64,000 bases of DNA. It comes from CAWIVH01 sp963839475. GTDB lineage: Bacteria > Acidobacteriota > UBA6911. The translations under genes and the position numbers were made by a program. The notes under the pieces are model-generated. The model made no database searches and was not told the DNA's origin. It was given only the letters and a program-made list of their open reading frames with translations. Location: the NCBI GenBank assembly GCA_963839475.1, contig CAWIVH010000018.1, forward strand, positions 124,001 to 188,000, in the 5' to 3' direction. Of this stretch, positions 1 to 13,011 are shown in pieces. Position 1 is the stretch's first letter. Each line of letters starts with the position of its first letter.

Positions 1-1952
1 GAAGTTCTGACGGCGAACGTCAGGAGATCCTGCGGCTGTTGTTCAAAAGGAAAATAGTAAGCTCCTGCTCGCTCGTCGGGATCAACCAGGGCACGGATCT
101 TTACGCTGTCCACTACCCCCACGACCGTATACCAGGCCGCATTCGGACCCGGCTGCACCAGATCTTGCGCGCTGCTGGGTCGCCACATGCGCTTGCCGAT
201 AGGACTGCTCCCGGGCCAAAACTTTCTTGCCATGCGCCGATCAACGATGATTGCTCGAAGCGAACCCGGCCTGTCCCGTTCATCGAAAAAGCGCCCTTCG
301 ATCAGCGGGATTTTCATGGCTTCAAAATATCCCGGCGTGACGATCACCTGGTTCGGAGAGACCACGGATTCGCCGGGTTGCATGGCATACCCTTCGGCGA
401 AAATCACGCTGTCGCTGGAGCGGCCGCCAAAAGGTATGGTGTCGGTCGCGCCTGCCGCTGCGATGCCGGGAAGCGCACGGATCTTTTCAAGCGCCCGTGC
501 GCCGAAAGCCCGGATTTCTGGATCACCTTTATAGCGGACTGTGGGCAAAGCCACAGTTCCGGTCAGCACTTGGGAAGGATCGAAACCCGGTTTGATGGCG
601 AGAACCTGGCGAAAGCTTGCGAGCAGCAAGCCAGCGCCCGTCAGCAAAACCAGCGCGAAGCCGACCTGAGTCACCACCAATGAATTCCGGAGCCACCGGG
701 CGCCCCGGCCGCTGGTGCCGGTCCGGCCTTCCGCCCGAAACACCAGGTTGATGTCAGTTTTGAAGGAATGAACGACCGGGATAAAACCGACCAGGACGCC
801 GACAAGAAATGACAAGCCCAGAACAAAGGCAACCACGGCGCCGTCCATCCCGATTTCGTTGCCCCTTGGCAACCGGCCCAAATGCAACAAGTCAAAAGCG
901 CGCAAGCCCCACCATCCAAGCAGCAACCCGGCGATAGCCCCTGCCGACACTAAAAGGACGCTCTCAGTGATCAACTGGCGGGCCAGGCGCAACCGGGTCG
1001 ATCCGAGCGCGAACCGCGTAGCCACTTCCCGCAATCGCGCATTGGATCGGGCAAGAGTGAGGTTGGCAATGTTGACCGCGCCGATCAGGAGAACAAACAG
1101 CACTCCGCCCCACAACAAGAACAGCGTGCGCCGTACATCCATTACAATATCATCCTGCAAGGGCAGAACTTCCGTGTGAAACCCTGCGTTGATAAGCAGT
1201 GGCTTCAATTCGGGAAGCTTTTCCATGTTGGCGCGGTTCAGGGCATCAAGTTGGGACTGAACCTGTTGAATGGTCGCTCCCGGCTTCAGCCTGCCGATAT
1301 TTTCCCAATTGTTGCTGTGATAAGACTGCTTCTGTTCCGCCGTAAAAGCGAGGGGGCGCCAGAGACGGACGCGGGGATTGAGAAAGTAAAAATCCTTGGG
1401 CATCACTCCGACGATGGTGTGCAAGTTTCCGTAAATCCTGATTTCCTTGCCAACCGCCGAAGGATCGCCCGCGAAGAGTTCCTGGCAGAGGCCGTAGCTG
1501 AGTATGGCCTTCCTCTCGTTGCCGATCTCGGCTTCTTCCGGGGTGAAATTGCGCCCCAGGGCGGGCTGGATGCGGAGCACCTGGAAAAGCGTGGGCGTGA
1601 TGCTCATGGACTCTACCTGCTGTGCGGCTCCCTTTTCCCCAATCGTCACACTCTGCCCCGTGTAAAAAGCCTGCTCCTCGAAGGCAGTGACAGCCCGGCG
1701 CCGGTCGTAATAATCGGGAGCGCCGTTGCTCGCACGTCTCACCCCGACATTCGGATAGCTGTTGCGCATGAGCAGGATTCTGTGGGATTCGGCAAAGGGC
1801 AGGGGTTTGAGAACAACCGAGTAAACGATGCTGAAAATAACCGCATTCGCGGCAATGCAGAGGGCAAGGGTGGCTATGGCGGTAACCGCAAAGCCCTTCT
1901 CCTTTAGCAAAAGCCTCGCGCCGAATTTTAGATCATAAATCAGTGAATTCAT
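1..1952 (-). CDS. ADOP-family ABC permease (MacB/FtsX type), partial, runs off left edge
   Basis: The reading frame is open from an ATG at 1952 to the window edge, giving about 650 residues without a stop. The start MNSLIYDLKFGARLLLKEKG followed by a hydrophobic helix is the usual opening of acidobacterial ADOP permeases. A MacB-type periplasmic domain follows at about residues 45-250. Next come FtsX-like membrane segments (LFLLWGGVLFVLLIGAVNIANL, about 280-300, shown here in part, then two more near 340 and 390) and a second repeat with a fourth helix near 440. The normal length is about 800-890 residues, so the last membrane segments lie outside the window. The family acts with a MacB ATPase in export or in mechanotransmission across the inner membrane; no ATPase is visible here. 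An AAGGGGA sequence lies upstream of the ATG at a rather long spacing. The family is clear and the substrate is unknown. Confidence 0.88.
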   Translation of the reverse strand, partial: MNSLIYDLKFGARLLLKEKGFAVTAIATLALCIAANAVIFSIVYSVVLKPLPFAESHRILLMRNSYPNVGVRRASNGAPDYYDRRRAVTAFEEQAFYTGQSVTIGEKGAAQQVESMSITPTLFQVLRIQPALGRNFTPEEAEIGNERKAILSYGLCQELFAGDPSAVGKEIRIYGNLHTIVGVMPKDFYFLNPRVRLWRPLAFTAEQKQSYHSNNWENIGRLKPGATIQQVQSQLDALNRANMEKLPELKPLLINAGFHTEVLPLQDDIVMDVRRTLFLLWGGVLFVLLIGAVNIANLTLARSNARLREVATRFALGSTRLRLARQLITESVLLVSAGAIAGLLLGWWGLRAFDLLHLGRLPRGNEIGMDGAVVAFVLGLSFLVGVLVGFIPVVHSFKTDINLVFRAEGRTGTSGRGARWLRNSLVVTQVGFALVLLTGAGLLLASFRQVLAIKPGFDPSQVLTGTVALPTVRYKGDPEIRAFGARALEKIRALPGIAAAGATDTIPFGGRSSDSVIFAEGYAMQPGESVVSPNQVIVTPGYFEAMKIPLIEGRFFDERDRPGSLRAIIVDRRMARKFWPGSSPIGKRMWRPSSAQDLVQPGPNAAWYTVVGVVDSVKIRALVDPDERAGAYYFPFEQQPQDLLTFAVRT

Positions 1953-2186
1953 GAATATCCCGTATTTCCCCTTGAGAACAAGCGGCAAAAAACGGCCCGC
2001 CGGGCATTCGGTAGCGACCTGCAGCCCTAATGATAAACGAAGGGAAGGCAGGAAAGGTTCTGGATTACCTGCATTTTGAATGAATGGTCCGAAATAACGG
2101 GAATTGCATGAAAACTGGATCGGCTCTCTAGCCAGCCGGGTTCGCAGTTTAGCCTGCGCCCCTGTGCTCGAAACCGTTGATTCCGA

Positions 2187-6296
<4,110 letters not shown>

Positions 6297-6407
6297 AAAC
6301 CCCTCCGGCAGAGGACAAAATCCAATTAAAGGGATTTATCGGCGGAAGCTTCAGTGACCATTAGGTTGGAAACTCATGGCCGGGATCGAAGCTTGGCCCA
6401 AGGCAAC

Positions 6408-6431
6408 AAAAAAACCGGCAGGCCCTGTCGG
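6408..6431 (-). terminator. Intrinsic terminator downstream of the PilX-like gene
   Basis: Read on the minus strand, CCGACAG and CTGCCGG form a seven-position stem with one A-C mismatch and a GGC loop. Seven T residues follow directly. It lies about 33 bases after the stop codon at 6464, as expected for a Rho-independent terminator. Confidence 0.6.
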
Positions 6432-6463
6432 CTCATTTGAGAGCCAAAACCCCAGGGACTCCT

Positions 6464-7948
6464 TCAGGGGTCGGTTAAGCTGGTTATTTCACGGAATCCG
6501 GTCTGAGCTGCTGGCAGAAGGCGAATAGCCATGCTTACAAGTGCCGGATCAAAACAAAGGCGATTCCCGCTTCCGCGGATCGACAGGGATGGCGTCGTAA
6601 AATGCGGGACCCCATTTTCGGTGGAAAGACCGGCCAAAAGCATGGCTCCTCGAATGGAATTGCCGGATCCGGTTATCTCCAGGGACCCGGAACCCGTCAC
6701 GAGGATCAAGCCATCCCAGGAAAAATGCCCCGTCAAAGCCAAAGTGCCTGTTACAACGAGGATGCCCGCTCCGCTCCCCGGGCTGGACAGGGATGCATCG
6801 CCATCCGCAAAAACTATCTGTGGTTTGTCGTTCGTGGCGACTATATTTCCACCGCCATTCCAGCGGATATCCGCGATGCGGGCGAGTTTCTCAAACACGA
6901 GATTTGCGAGATATGCCGGATTCGCCAGCTGGTTGAGGTCGGAGTCGGACGCCGCCATCGCGGAAATATCCCCGATACAATCTGTGGCAGGGTTACCATC
7001 CAATGATGCGCAGTTCCCGGTAATATCACCTGAACCCATAAGTTGTGACTTGATCAGCTCATGGGGAAACTTCGAATCCAAGGGAGCAGAGTCGATCACA
7101 CCGATTCCCGGTCCCGTCGCTCCCCCCACAACAGTCCACACCCCAGTCTCCGCAAAGGCTCGCACATCGTTCCCCACCAGCACCAGCGGAGACGGTATTT
7201 TACGGAACGACCTCCCGCGGGTGACCCGCGATTCATACATGGCCACAGAGTTCCGCCGGTCGCCCGAACTCAATATTTCACGAATCACCGGTGCGACACC
7301 AAGCGAACGCAGGATGATGAGCCCGTCTCCATCGGCAAAAGGATTGTCCGAAGGATCAGCGGAAGTTTCTGAGAGCTCCCCGTTATTATCGGATGCCTTG
7401 ACAAAATATCGTGAGGAGACCGATGGACTGCCGATGCCCCCGCCCGCGCCGGGCAGCCCAATGCCGGAGTATGGGATCAGCGGCGTTCCGGGCAGTGCGC
7501 CGGCACCCGGGACGCACAGGATTCCATCATCGGAATCCGAAGCCGAGAGGCCTGGGGGATTGTGAATGTCCATCCATCGGGCTGAAGCCCAGGAGATGGG
7601 GCTGCGAAAAGCAGCTTGTTGTGCCAAGGTCAGGTAGGCTGGATCGGAGCTGAAGGTTCCATCCGGTCCTTTCAGAAGGCTGTCGAAATCCAATCCTTTC
7701 AGCAAGATCCTGGCATGCTCCAGCCCCGCAAGGGCTGCATACCTGGCCCGCGCGTCACTTTCATGATTGTGGCTGATGCGGATTTCGGTCGCGGCGTTCA
7801 GGCAAAGGAAAAGGCCGATCAAGCTCAGGAGCGCCAGGGCCACAAGTGAAATAATCAGTGCCAATCCCTGCTGATCGGAAAGCTTGAGGATCCAGCACCC
7901 ATTCGCGCCGGAACCGTCATGAATCGACGCCTGTTTTTCAGGTTCCAT
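6464..7948 (-). CDS. PilX-like type IV pilus minor pilin/assembly protein
   Basis: This 494-residue protein has a short cytoplasmic leader ending in QQG. A hydrophobic helix follows (LALIISLVALALLSLIGLFL) and then the pattern ARYAALAGLEHARILL, which is the signature of the PilX N-terminal domain. The rest is rich in Gly, Ser and Asn with an Ala/Gly-rich beta-helix-like segment near 380-450, typical of large extracellular pilin-like proteins in Acidobacteriota. The Glu5 of classical prepilins is absent, as is common in PilX. No other pilus gene (pilV, pilW, fimT, pilY1) is found on either side, so it is an isolated member; its partners would be elsewhere. The start is the ATG at 7948. Assignment to PilX is by the N-terminal region only; the function of the long C-terminal part is unknown. 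Confidence 0.7.
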   Translation of the reverse strand: MEPEKQASIHDGSGANGCWILKLSDQQGLALIISLVALALLSLIGLFLCLNAATEIRISHNHESDARARYAALAGLEHARILLKGLDFDSLLKGPDGTFSSDPAYLTLAQQAAFRSPISWASARWMDIHNPPGLSASDSDDGILCVPGAGALPGTPLIPYSGIGLPGAGGGIGSPSVSSRYFVKASDNNGELSETSADPSDNPFADGDGLIILRSLGVAPVIREILSSGDRRNSVAMYESRVTRGRSFRKIPSPLVLVGNDVRAFAETGVWTVVGGATGPGIGVIDSAPLDSKFPHELIKSQLMGSGDITGNCASLDGNPATDCIGDISAMAASDSDLNQLANPAYLANLVFEKLARIADIRWNGGGNIVATNDKPQIVFADGDASLSSPGSGAGILVVTGTLALTGHFSWDGLILVTGSGSLEITGSGNSIRGAMLLAGLSTENGVPHFTTPSLSIRGSGNRLCFDPALVSMAIRLLPAAQTGFREITSLTDP

Positions 7949-8271
7949 ACATGGGTAAAGTGTCCCGCGGAGAGGTTTTATTTCAGAGGTTTGATGAAAA
8001 AAGCTGCGTAGCTTAAGAGAAACCCAATGCAGCAGCGGATGCCGGAGTGGTCGAGGTGGCCGCCCCTTTCGATGCTATCGCCGCCGATATAATGCGCGCG
8101 GTGAGGGAATTACACCCGGTCCTGCCATTCAAAATACTGCCTGGCCTGATCATCGGCGCCACCGAATCGCTGACTGGCATGTGCCGCGAATTCGAGCCCA
8201 ACGACCTCTCCGTTCCGTCTGCCGCGAGACCCAATCACAATAGGCGACGGATCTGGAACCATTGTAACGGG
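7949..8271. other. Intergenic stretch with no confident gene
   Basis: This stretch of 323 bases separates the PilX-like gene from the DsbA-like gene. Short open frames exist on both strands. The plus-strand frame from about 8017 to 8230 contains AVRELHP and LPGLIIGATES, which faintly recall the C-terminal end of M20 peptidases. It has no plausible start or ribosome site, and its frame then runs on antisense to the neighbouring gene. I treat it as non-coding or as a decayed fragment. Confidence 0.3.
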
Positions 8272-9441
8272 TCAACGGCTGGGGCATGGCAGCAGATGGC
8301 TGCTCCCGCCGCAGGCTGGACCCGCGGCCCTGGCCAATTTGGCCATCGGATTGGACAACTTCAATTCCTCGTCGATCATCTTGGAAATATCTTCGATCGA
8401 TTGTGATCCGGGCATCGGCCGCCCGTTGATGAAAAGCGCAGGAGTTCCGGATACACCCAGCCTTAGCCCTTCGGTGAGATCTTCCTTGACCTTGGCGGCG
8501 TGGCGGCCGGATGTCAGGCAGTCGCTGAAAGTTTTTTCGTCCAGCGTCAAGGAGCTGGCTTTCGCTTTTAAATCCGCCTCGGACAACTTGTCCTGCGACT
8601 TGAACATCAAATCATGCATTTCCCAGAAGCGCCCGTTCTCCGCCGCGCAATAGCCGGCTTCGGCCGCCCTTTGCGCGTTGGCGTGGATCTGGGTGAGCGG
8701 AAAGTTCCGGAACACGAGCCGCACCTGCTTGCCGTATTTCTCGATGATCTTGTGAAGATTTGCCGCCATGGTGGAACAATAGGGACACTGAAAATCAGAG
8801 AATTCCACCAACGTCACCGGGGCGGATTCCGGCCCGATTGCCGGACGCCCTCCGAGATTCACGTCCAACCTCAGCGGCTGGAGCAGATTCGCCACAGCAA
8901 ATTCTTTTTTCAGCTGGGCCACGTACTCGGCTTTGACTTTGTTGTACATGTCCTTTTTCAGATACTGCTGTATCTGCGGCATGATTTTTTCCAGCGGCGC
9001 ATTGATGCGAGCCTTGTTGGTTTCATAGAACTGGGTTATCTGTTCGGGAGTAGGTTCCGTTGCCTTTCCTTCCAGGGCTTTGGCCAAAAGCTCTTCCCGC
9101 GTAATACCCTGCCGGGCGGCCGCGGCGTCAAGGATCTTTTCTTCCAGAAGCCGGTTCAACGTGTTCTCAAGGATCGTTTGCCGGCTGCGCAGGAAATTCG
9201 TCTGAAACTGGATGCGCTGTATTTCGAGTTTTTCCAGGTCATCGCTGGCGGCTTTTTCCAGATCCGCGAGGGTTATGGAAGTCCCTTGAAAAGTAGCCAC
9301 AGTCGTGCTGCCCGCAGCGGGTTTGTCCTGAGCTGCTGCCGAAAATGCCATCAGGAAAAATGCGAGGCCAGCCCAAATGCCACGGGAAGATCTGATCGAC
9401 TTTTTGCCCATTTTTTTGCACCCGAGTCGAAAGCACTTCAT
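8272..9441 (-). CDS. Exported SurA-like/DsbA-like thiol oxidoreductase
   Basis: This 389-residue protein has a signal peptide (about 20-38, WAGLAFFLMAFSAAAQ). A SurA_N-like helical region spans about 45-175, without a recognisable PPIase domain. A DsbA-type thioredoxin fold follows at about 200-365, with the redox motif CPYC in FSDFQCPYC and the cis-Pro motif VSGTPALFING. This architecture is found in periplasmic thiol oxidoreductases of the DSBA_4/Thioredoxin_4 group and suggests combined chaperone and disulfide activity on exported proteins. The start is the ATG at 9441; an internal ATG at 9411 is possible but has no ribosome site. The last residues, GPACGGSSHLLPCPSR, add two Cys and a His beyond the usual fold end. 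No DsbB-like partner is adjacent. Confidence 0.85.
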   Translation of the reverse strand: MKCFRLGCKKMGKKSIRSSRGIWAGLAFFLMAFSAAAQDKPAAGSTTVATFQGTSITLADLEKAASDDLEKLEIQRIQFQTNFLRSRQTILENTLNRLLEEKILDAAAARQGITREELLAKALEGKATEPTPEQITQFYETNKARINAPLEKIMPQIQQYLKKDMYNKVKAEYVAQLKKEFAVANLLQPLRLDVNLGGRPAIGPESAPVTLVEFSDFQCPYCSTMAANLHKIIEKYGKQVRLVFRNFPLTQIHANAQRAAEAGYCAAENGRFWEMHDLMFKSQDKLSEADLKAKASSLTLDEKTFSDCLTSGRHAAKVKEDLTEGLRLGVSGTPALFINGRPMPGSQSIEDISKMIDEELKLSNPMAKLARAAGPACGGSSHLLPCPSR

Positions 9442-9623
9442 CTCTTTTACCTGCGAGTCAGCAGTCTTGTGGAGAAAGGCTGCCCTCAGAACCGCAATCT
9501 AAATTATGCAGGATTTCGCGGCATCAATCCCGGCAAAAATGCATGATTCTCCTTGCGGCCCGCACCTCAATAAAAGCTGGCCGGTGCAACGTTCGAGAAA
9601 AAGCGCAACTCTCCGGGGCCGCA

Positions 9624-10730
9624 TCATCGAATCTTGATCGAAAGCGCCGCGATGAGCGTAAGGACCAGGGAAATAATCCAGTAGCGAACGACAACTTTCG
9701 GTTCCGCGATCCCTTTGTATGTCTGGCTATGGTGAAGAGGGGCCCTCAGGAAAATGCGGCGTCCCATGCGCATCCCGATTTTTTCCTGGATCAGCGAGGA
9801 TGCGATCGAGGCGACAAAAACCCCTCCCACAAGGGGGAACAGCATTTCCTGACGAGTTAGAAACGCCATCATCGCCAGGCCAGCCCCGATGGCCATCGAA
9901 CCCGTATCCCCCATAAAAACTTCGGCCGGATATGCGTTATACCAAAGGAATCCAAACACGCCGCCAATAAGCGCCCCCATGAAAATCGTGAGTTCGCCCA
10001 TTCCGGGACAAAAAACGAATAAGAGGTAATGCGAATAAATGGCATTCCCGAGGATGTACGCAAATACGCCGTAAAGCGAGGCTGTCATCACCGCCGGACC
10101 GCCTACCAGACCGTCCATACCGTCCGTGATGTTCACCGCGTTAACGATCGAAAAGAAAGCGAAGACGATGAAAGCCCCGAAAACCCATGGGCCGGCATCA
10201 TGCGCCACATGCCGAGCAAAAGGAAGAAAGAAGGTGGTCCGATAGGCCGCAGGAAGAGGGCTCGCAGGAGAAACGAACCAGGCGGCAAAGGGAACAATGA
10301 AAATCAGCTGCAGCAGAGTTTTCGCCATCTGTCCCAGGCCGAACAGGGAGGATTTGAAGCGGACCTTCTGCCAGTCGTCAATCCATCCCACGATGCCGAA
10401 ATACATGAAGGCTGACGCCGATGCAGCCAGGTAGGGATTTTTCATCCGTCCCCACAAGAGCAACGCCAGTCCGACCGAAATGAGAATCATGAGACCGCCG
10501 GCCGTCGGGGTCCCTCGCTTGGATTGAGTGTCCAGCGAGAGATATTCGCCTCCGGTATCGCGGAACCTTCTGCGGTATAGGAAAACGATGAAGGCATGGC
10601 CGAACAGCAATTCGGCGAGAAGTGCCGTCAACGCAGCCATAAGCACACGGAAGCTGATATAGTCGAATATGCGTAGAAATCCCGGATTCCAGCCCAGCGA
10701 TTTGAGAAAATCAACCAGGATCTCAATCAC
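9624..10730 (-). CDS. mraY: Phospho-N-acetylmuramoyl-pentapeptide transferase (MraY), divergent
   Basis: This 368-residue polytopic membrane enzyme should transfer phospho-MurNAc-pentapeptide from UDP to undecaprenyl phosphate, giving lipid I on the inner face of the membrane. Family motifs are present in order: KRGTPTAGGLMIL, the metal-binding WIDDWQK, NITDGMDGL, and NAYPAEVFMGDTGS. Near the C-terminus the HHH motif of the family reads P-L-H333-H334-S335, so the third His is replaced by Ser, and the Phe-Glu that usually follows is Gln-Thr. The final EPKVVVRYWI segment is standard. It overlaps the upstream murG by 8 bases, so translation is probably coupled. The order murG-mraY, without murD and ftsW between, is not the usual dcw arrangement; this may be a second copy. 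Confidence 0.88.
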   Translation of the reverse strand: MIEILVDFLKSLGWNPGFLRIFDYISFRVLMAALTALLAELLFGHAFIVFLYRRRFRDTGGEYLSLDTQSKRGTPTAGGLMILISVGLALLLWGRMKNPYLAASASAFMYFGIVGWIDDWQKVRFKSSLFGLGQMAKTLLQLIFIVPFAAWFVSPASPLPAAYRTTFFLPFARHVAHDAGPWVFGAFIVFAFFSIVNAVNITDGMDGLVGGPAVMTASLYGVFAYILGNAIYSHYLLFVFCPGMGELTIFMGALIGGVFGFLWYNAYPAEVFMGDTGSMAIGAGLAMMAFLTRQEMLFPLVGGVFVASIASSLIQEKIGMRMGRRIFLRAPLHHSQTYKGIAEPKVVVRYWIISLVLTLIAALSIKIR

Positions 10731-12726
10731 GGCGGCCTCCCAGGCTCTTGTCTTTGTCGGTCAATCCGCGGTAAAGCTGAACATAACTGTCGCGGATGCT
10801 GAATTGGGGTTTGAAATCGGAGGTGGTGATGAGCATTTCGCGGATAAACCTGCGAGCCATCGTGATGTCCTTGCCGGCAATGGCCCCGTTTCGCAGCGCC
10901 ATACGCAGACCGTCCAGAATGGATTGCCGCAGCCGCGTGTTCCGGGCAAATCGATAAGGACCCGCGAGGCGCAGGTACTCCTCCAAAGGCAGAAATGAAG
11001 GGAGCACTTTCAGGCCCTCGAGCCGGACATCGTAATGCTGCCAGCGCCTGGTCATCGCGGCTTTCATCAATCCCACCAGATTCGCATCGCCGGAGAGTTG
11101 CCGTGCGTATTTGCCGGCCAGCGAGAACGCGGCCGCGCGCACCTCAAAATAGGAGTCCCGAAAAGCCGGCTTGAGAAATTCCGGGGTCTCAGGGCAGTAA
11201 TGTTCGAACTGTTCCAGCGCACGGAGTACATTCCGCCGCATAAAACCGTTGCCTTCACGAAAGGCTGTCTGAAGTGCGGGAAGCCGGTCGGACCGGGCTA
11301 GCGCTCCTACGAGCTTGATACCGTTGTTTACCAATCCCCAATCGCTCGAAGCAAGGCATTCATCCATTTTGATGGCATATAGGCGGCGATAAAAACTGCC
11401 GGCCGGCTGCTTCCTCAGGAACGCGACGAGGCGGTCTGTCTGCTTGAGGATCTGAACGCTGCTCGGTTCAACGACATTGGAAACGTAATCGGGCTCCTTG
11501 CCCTCCAGCACATTGCGAATCGTTTCAACGATAATTTCGGAGAAGCCGTCCTTGAATTTGCTCCGGGCCTTGGCCGCCAACTCCCCCCTTCGCGCCGGAT
11601 CGGCAATCAGCCGGGAAAGGATGGGGATAAACTCCCCCGGGTCGACGACATCAACGCCATCCGGGCCTCGCGTTTCAAATACCGCTTCGCACGCGTCGCT
11701 CTCGGCGAGACGGATGGCGTTGTGCTCCTGGTGGTCGCCCGGAAGACCCCTCTTGGGAATTACGATCGCCGCTTTGTTCGCTGCACAAAGCTCAGTGACG
11801 GACCCGGCCCCGGCGCGGCATACGACAATGTCAGCTGCCTCAAGATAAAGATCGATCTCATGCAGGTACCGGCGGAGCTTGTAGGTGACGAGGTTCGACG
11901 GGAAGTGGGCATCCAGACTGCCTTCCGATTCCTCAAAGACCGTTTCGGCCGGACTAAGGCGCTTCAGTTTGGCAGCAGTGTCCGCCCAGGCATCGTAGTC
12001 CCCGCGCGACAGTCCTGTGGAATGAATGACCTGAATCTGTTTCCCCGATCGAATCAATTCGGCGGTTACTGCAGGCAACAGCCGGTTAATGGATCGCGCC
12101 CCAAGCGAACCCCCATAAATCAGGATGGTTACGCACGAAGCCGGAATCCCAAGCTTTTCCCTGGCGCTTCGGCCACTGGGGGCCAACAGTTCTTTCCGCA
12201 CAGGGTATCCGGCATGGACACAGCGATTGTTCCAGAGAAAATAGGGTGTCTCCGGAAAACTGACAATCACGACGTCGGCAAAAAGGGATGCCAGCTTGTT
12301 CATTAATCCCGGCACAACGTTTTGTTCATCGATCACCAGCGGCGCCCGAAGAAAAGGGCGGAGGAGAAATGAAGCGAAGGTAACCGGAGCGCTTACGTAA
12401 CCGCCGGAGGCCAGAATGAGGTGAGGCCGGAAACGCAGTAACAGGAACATGGCCTGAAGCGTTCCGAGCAGTATTCTCCCTATCGATGATAGCAGGCCCC
12501 AAGGGCTGGAGCCTGAAACCGGCGCCGCTGTCACATACCGGATCGGGATCCCTGCACGTGGCACAATCTCTTCTTCCGCCCTGCCCCGCGACCCCACATA
12601 CAGAGTCTCAGCGACGCCAAGTTCTTCACTCAAAATCCGCTGGATGGCGAGAATAGGGTATACATGACCTCCTGTTCCCCCTCCCGTCAGCAGCAGCCGA
12701 ATTTTGGAGCCTCTCTTAAAAGCCAT
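10723..12726 (-). CDS. murG: MurG-type GlcNAc transferase with C-terminal HEAT-like domain
   Basis: A start at the ATG at 12726 (GTGGAA upstream) gives 667 residues; a GTG at 12762 would add 12. Residues 1 to about 385 are MurG: the GGTGGHVYP nucleotide loop, ASGGYVSAP, an EQN motif (VIDEQNVVPG), the linker GYPVRKEL, GGSLGARSIN, CRAGAGSVTEL and the DHQEHNA lipid/sugar site. This enzyme makes lipid II from lipid I at the inner leaflet. Ordinary MurG is about 360 residues long. The extra 280 residues are amphipathic helical pairs resembling HEAT repeats (VNNGIKLVGALARS, MRRNVLRALEQF, VRAAAFSLAGKY). The segment between the Rossmann halves (about 245-290) is also longer than usual. The C-terminal domain is inferred to be a protein-interaction module. 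Confidence 0.88.
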   Translation of the reverse strand: MAFKRGSKIRLLLTGGGTGGHVYPILAIQRILSEELGVAETLYVGSRGRAEEEIVPRAGIPIRYVTAAPVSGSSPWGLLSSIGRILLGTLQAMFLLLRFRPHLILASGGYVSAPVTFASFLLRPFLRAPLVIDEQNVVPGLMNKLASLFADVVIVSFPETPYFLWNNRCVHAGYPVRKELLAPSGRSAREKLGIPASCVTILIYGGSLGARSINRLLPAVTAELIRSGKQIQVIHSTGLSRGDYDAWADTAAKLKRLSPAETVFEESEGSLDAHFPSNLVTYKLRRYLHEIDLYLEAADIVVCRAGAGSVTELCAANKAAIVIPKRGLPGDHQEHNAIRLAESDACEAVFETRGPDGVDVVDPGEFIPILSRLIADPARRGELAAKARSKFKDGFSEIIVETIRNVLEGKEPDYVSNVVEPSSVQILKQTDRLVAFLRKQPAGSFYRRLYAIKMDECLASSDWGLVNNGIKLVGALARSDRLPALQTAFREGNGFMRRNVLRALEQFEHYCPETPEFLKPAFRDSYFEVRAAAFSLAGKYARQLSGDANLVGLMKAAMTRRWQHYDVRLEGLKVLPSFLPLEEYLRLAGPYRFARNTRLRQSILDGLRMALRNGAIAGKDITMARRFIREMLITTSDFKPQFSIRDSYVQLYRGLTDKDKSLGGRRD

Positions 12727-13011
12727 GCGATTTCCACCGTTTGCAGAGATTAAGGGTACCACGGAGCCGGAGAATCCATGAAGCTCAGATGCTAATGGAG
12801 GAATATTCTTTCAGGCAGATGGTTGATGAAGCCTGCACCGGACAGGCCTAATCTGAAAAACGTGTCTCAGAACGGCTAAACTACAGCTGTGGAGAGGGCT
12901 GAGAGCCCGCTCCATAATGCATCGGTTTCAGATTTTGAGACAGCCTGTGGAGCCCGGACCCACACGGCGCTGAATCATGGGGCACGAAATAAACTGGACA
13001 GGGCTGAAGTG
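12727..13011. other. Intergenic region, probable murG-mraY promoter
   Basis: These 285 bases lie between the KdpE-like gene and murG. No open frame with a start and ribosome site is seen, and no structured RNA is recognised. The promoter of the murG-mraY pair must lie here or farther upstream. Confidence 0.4.

Noticed and set aside
39..1907. Plus-strand open frames at the left edge
   Set aside because: They are shadows of the minus-strand ADOP permease, whose frame is continuous to the edge with clear MacB/FtsX motifs.
6531..7565. Open frame of 344 codons on the plus strand
   Set aside because: It is antisense to the PilX-like gene, Pro/Arg-rich without motifs, while the opposite strand has a signal helix and a terminator.
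8017..8230. Possible fragment of an M20 peptidase (GATES-like motif)
   Set aside because: Too short and too weak to claim; no metal ligands and no start.
8614..9546. Plus-strand open frame of 310 codons
   Set aside because: Antisense to the DsbA-like gene; no motif, and composition typical of a shadow frame.
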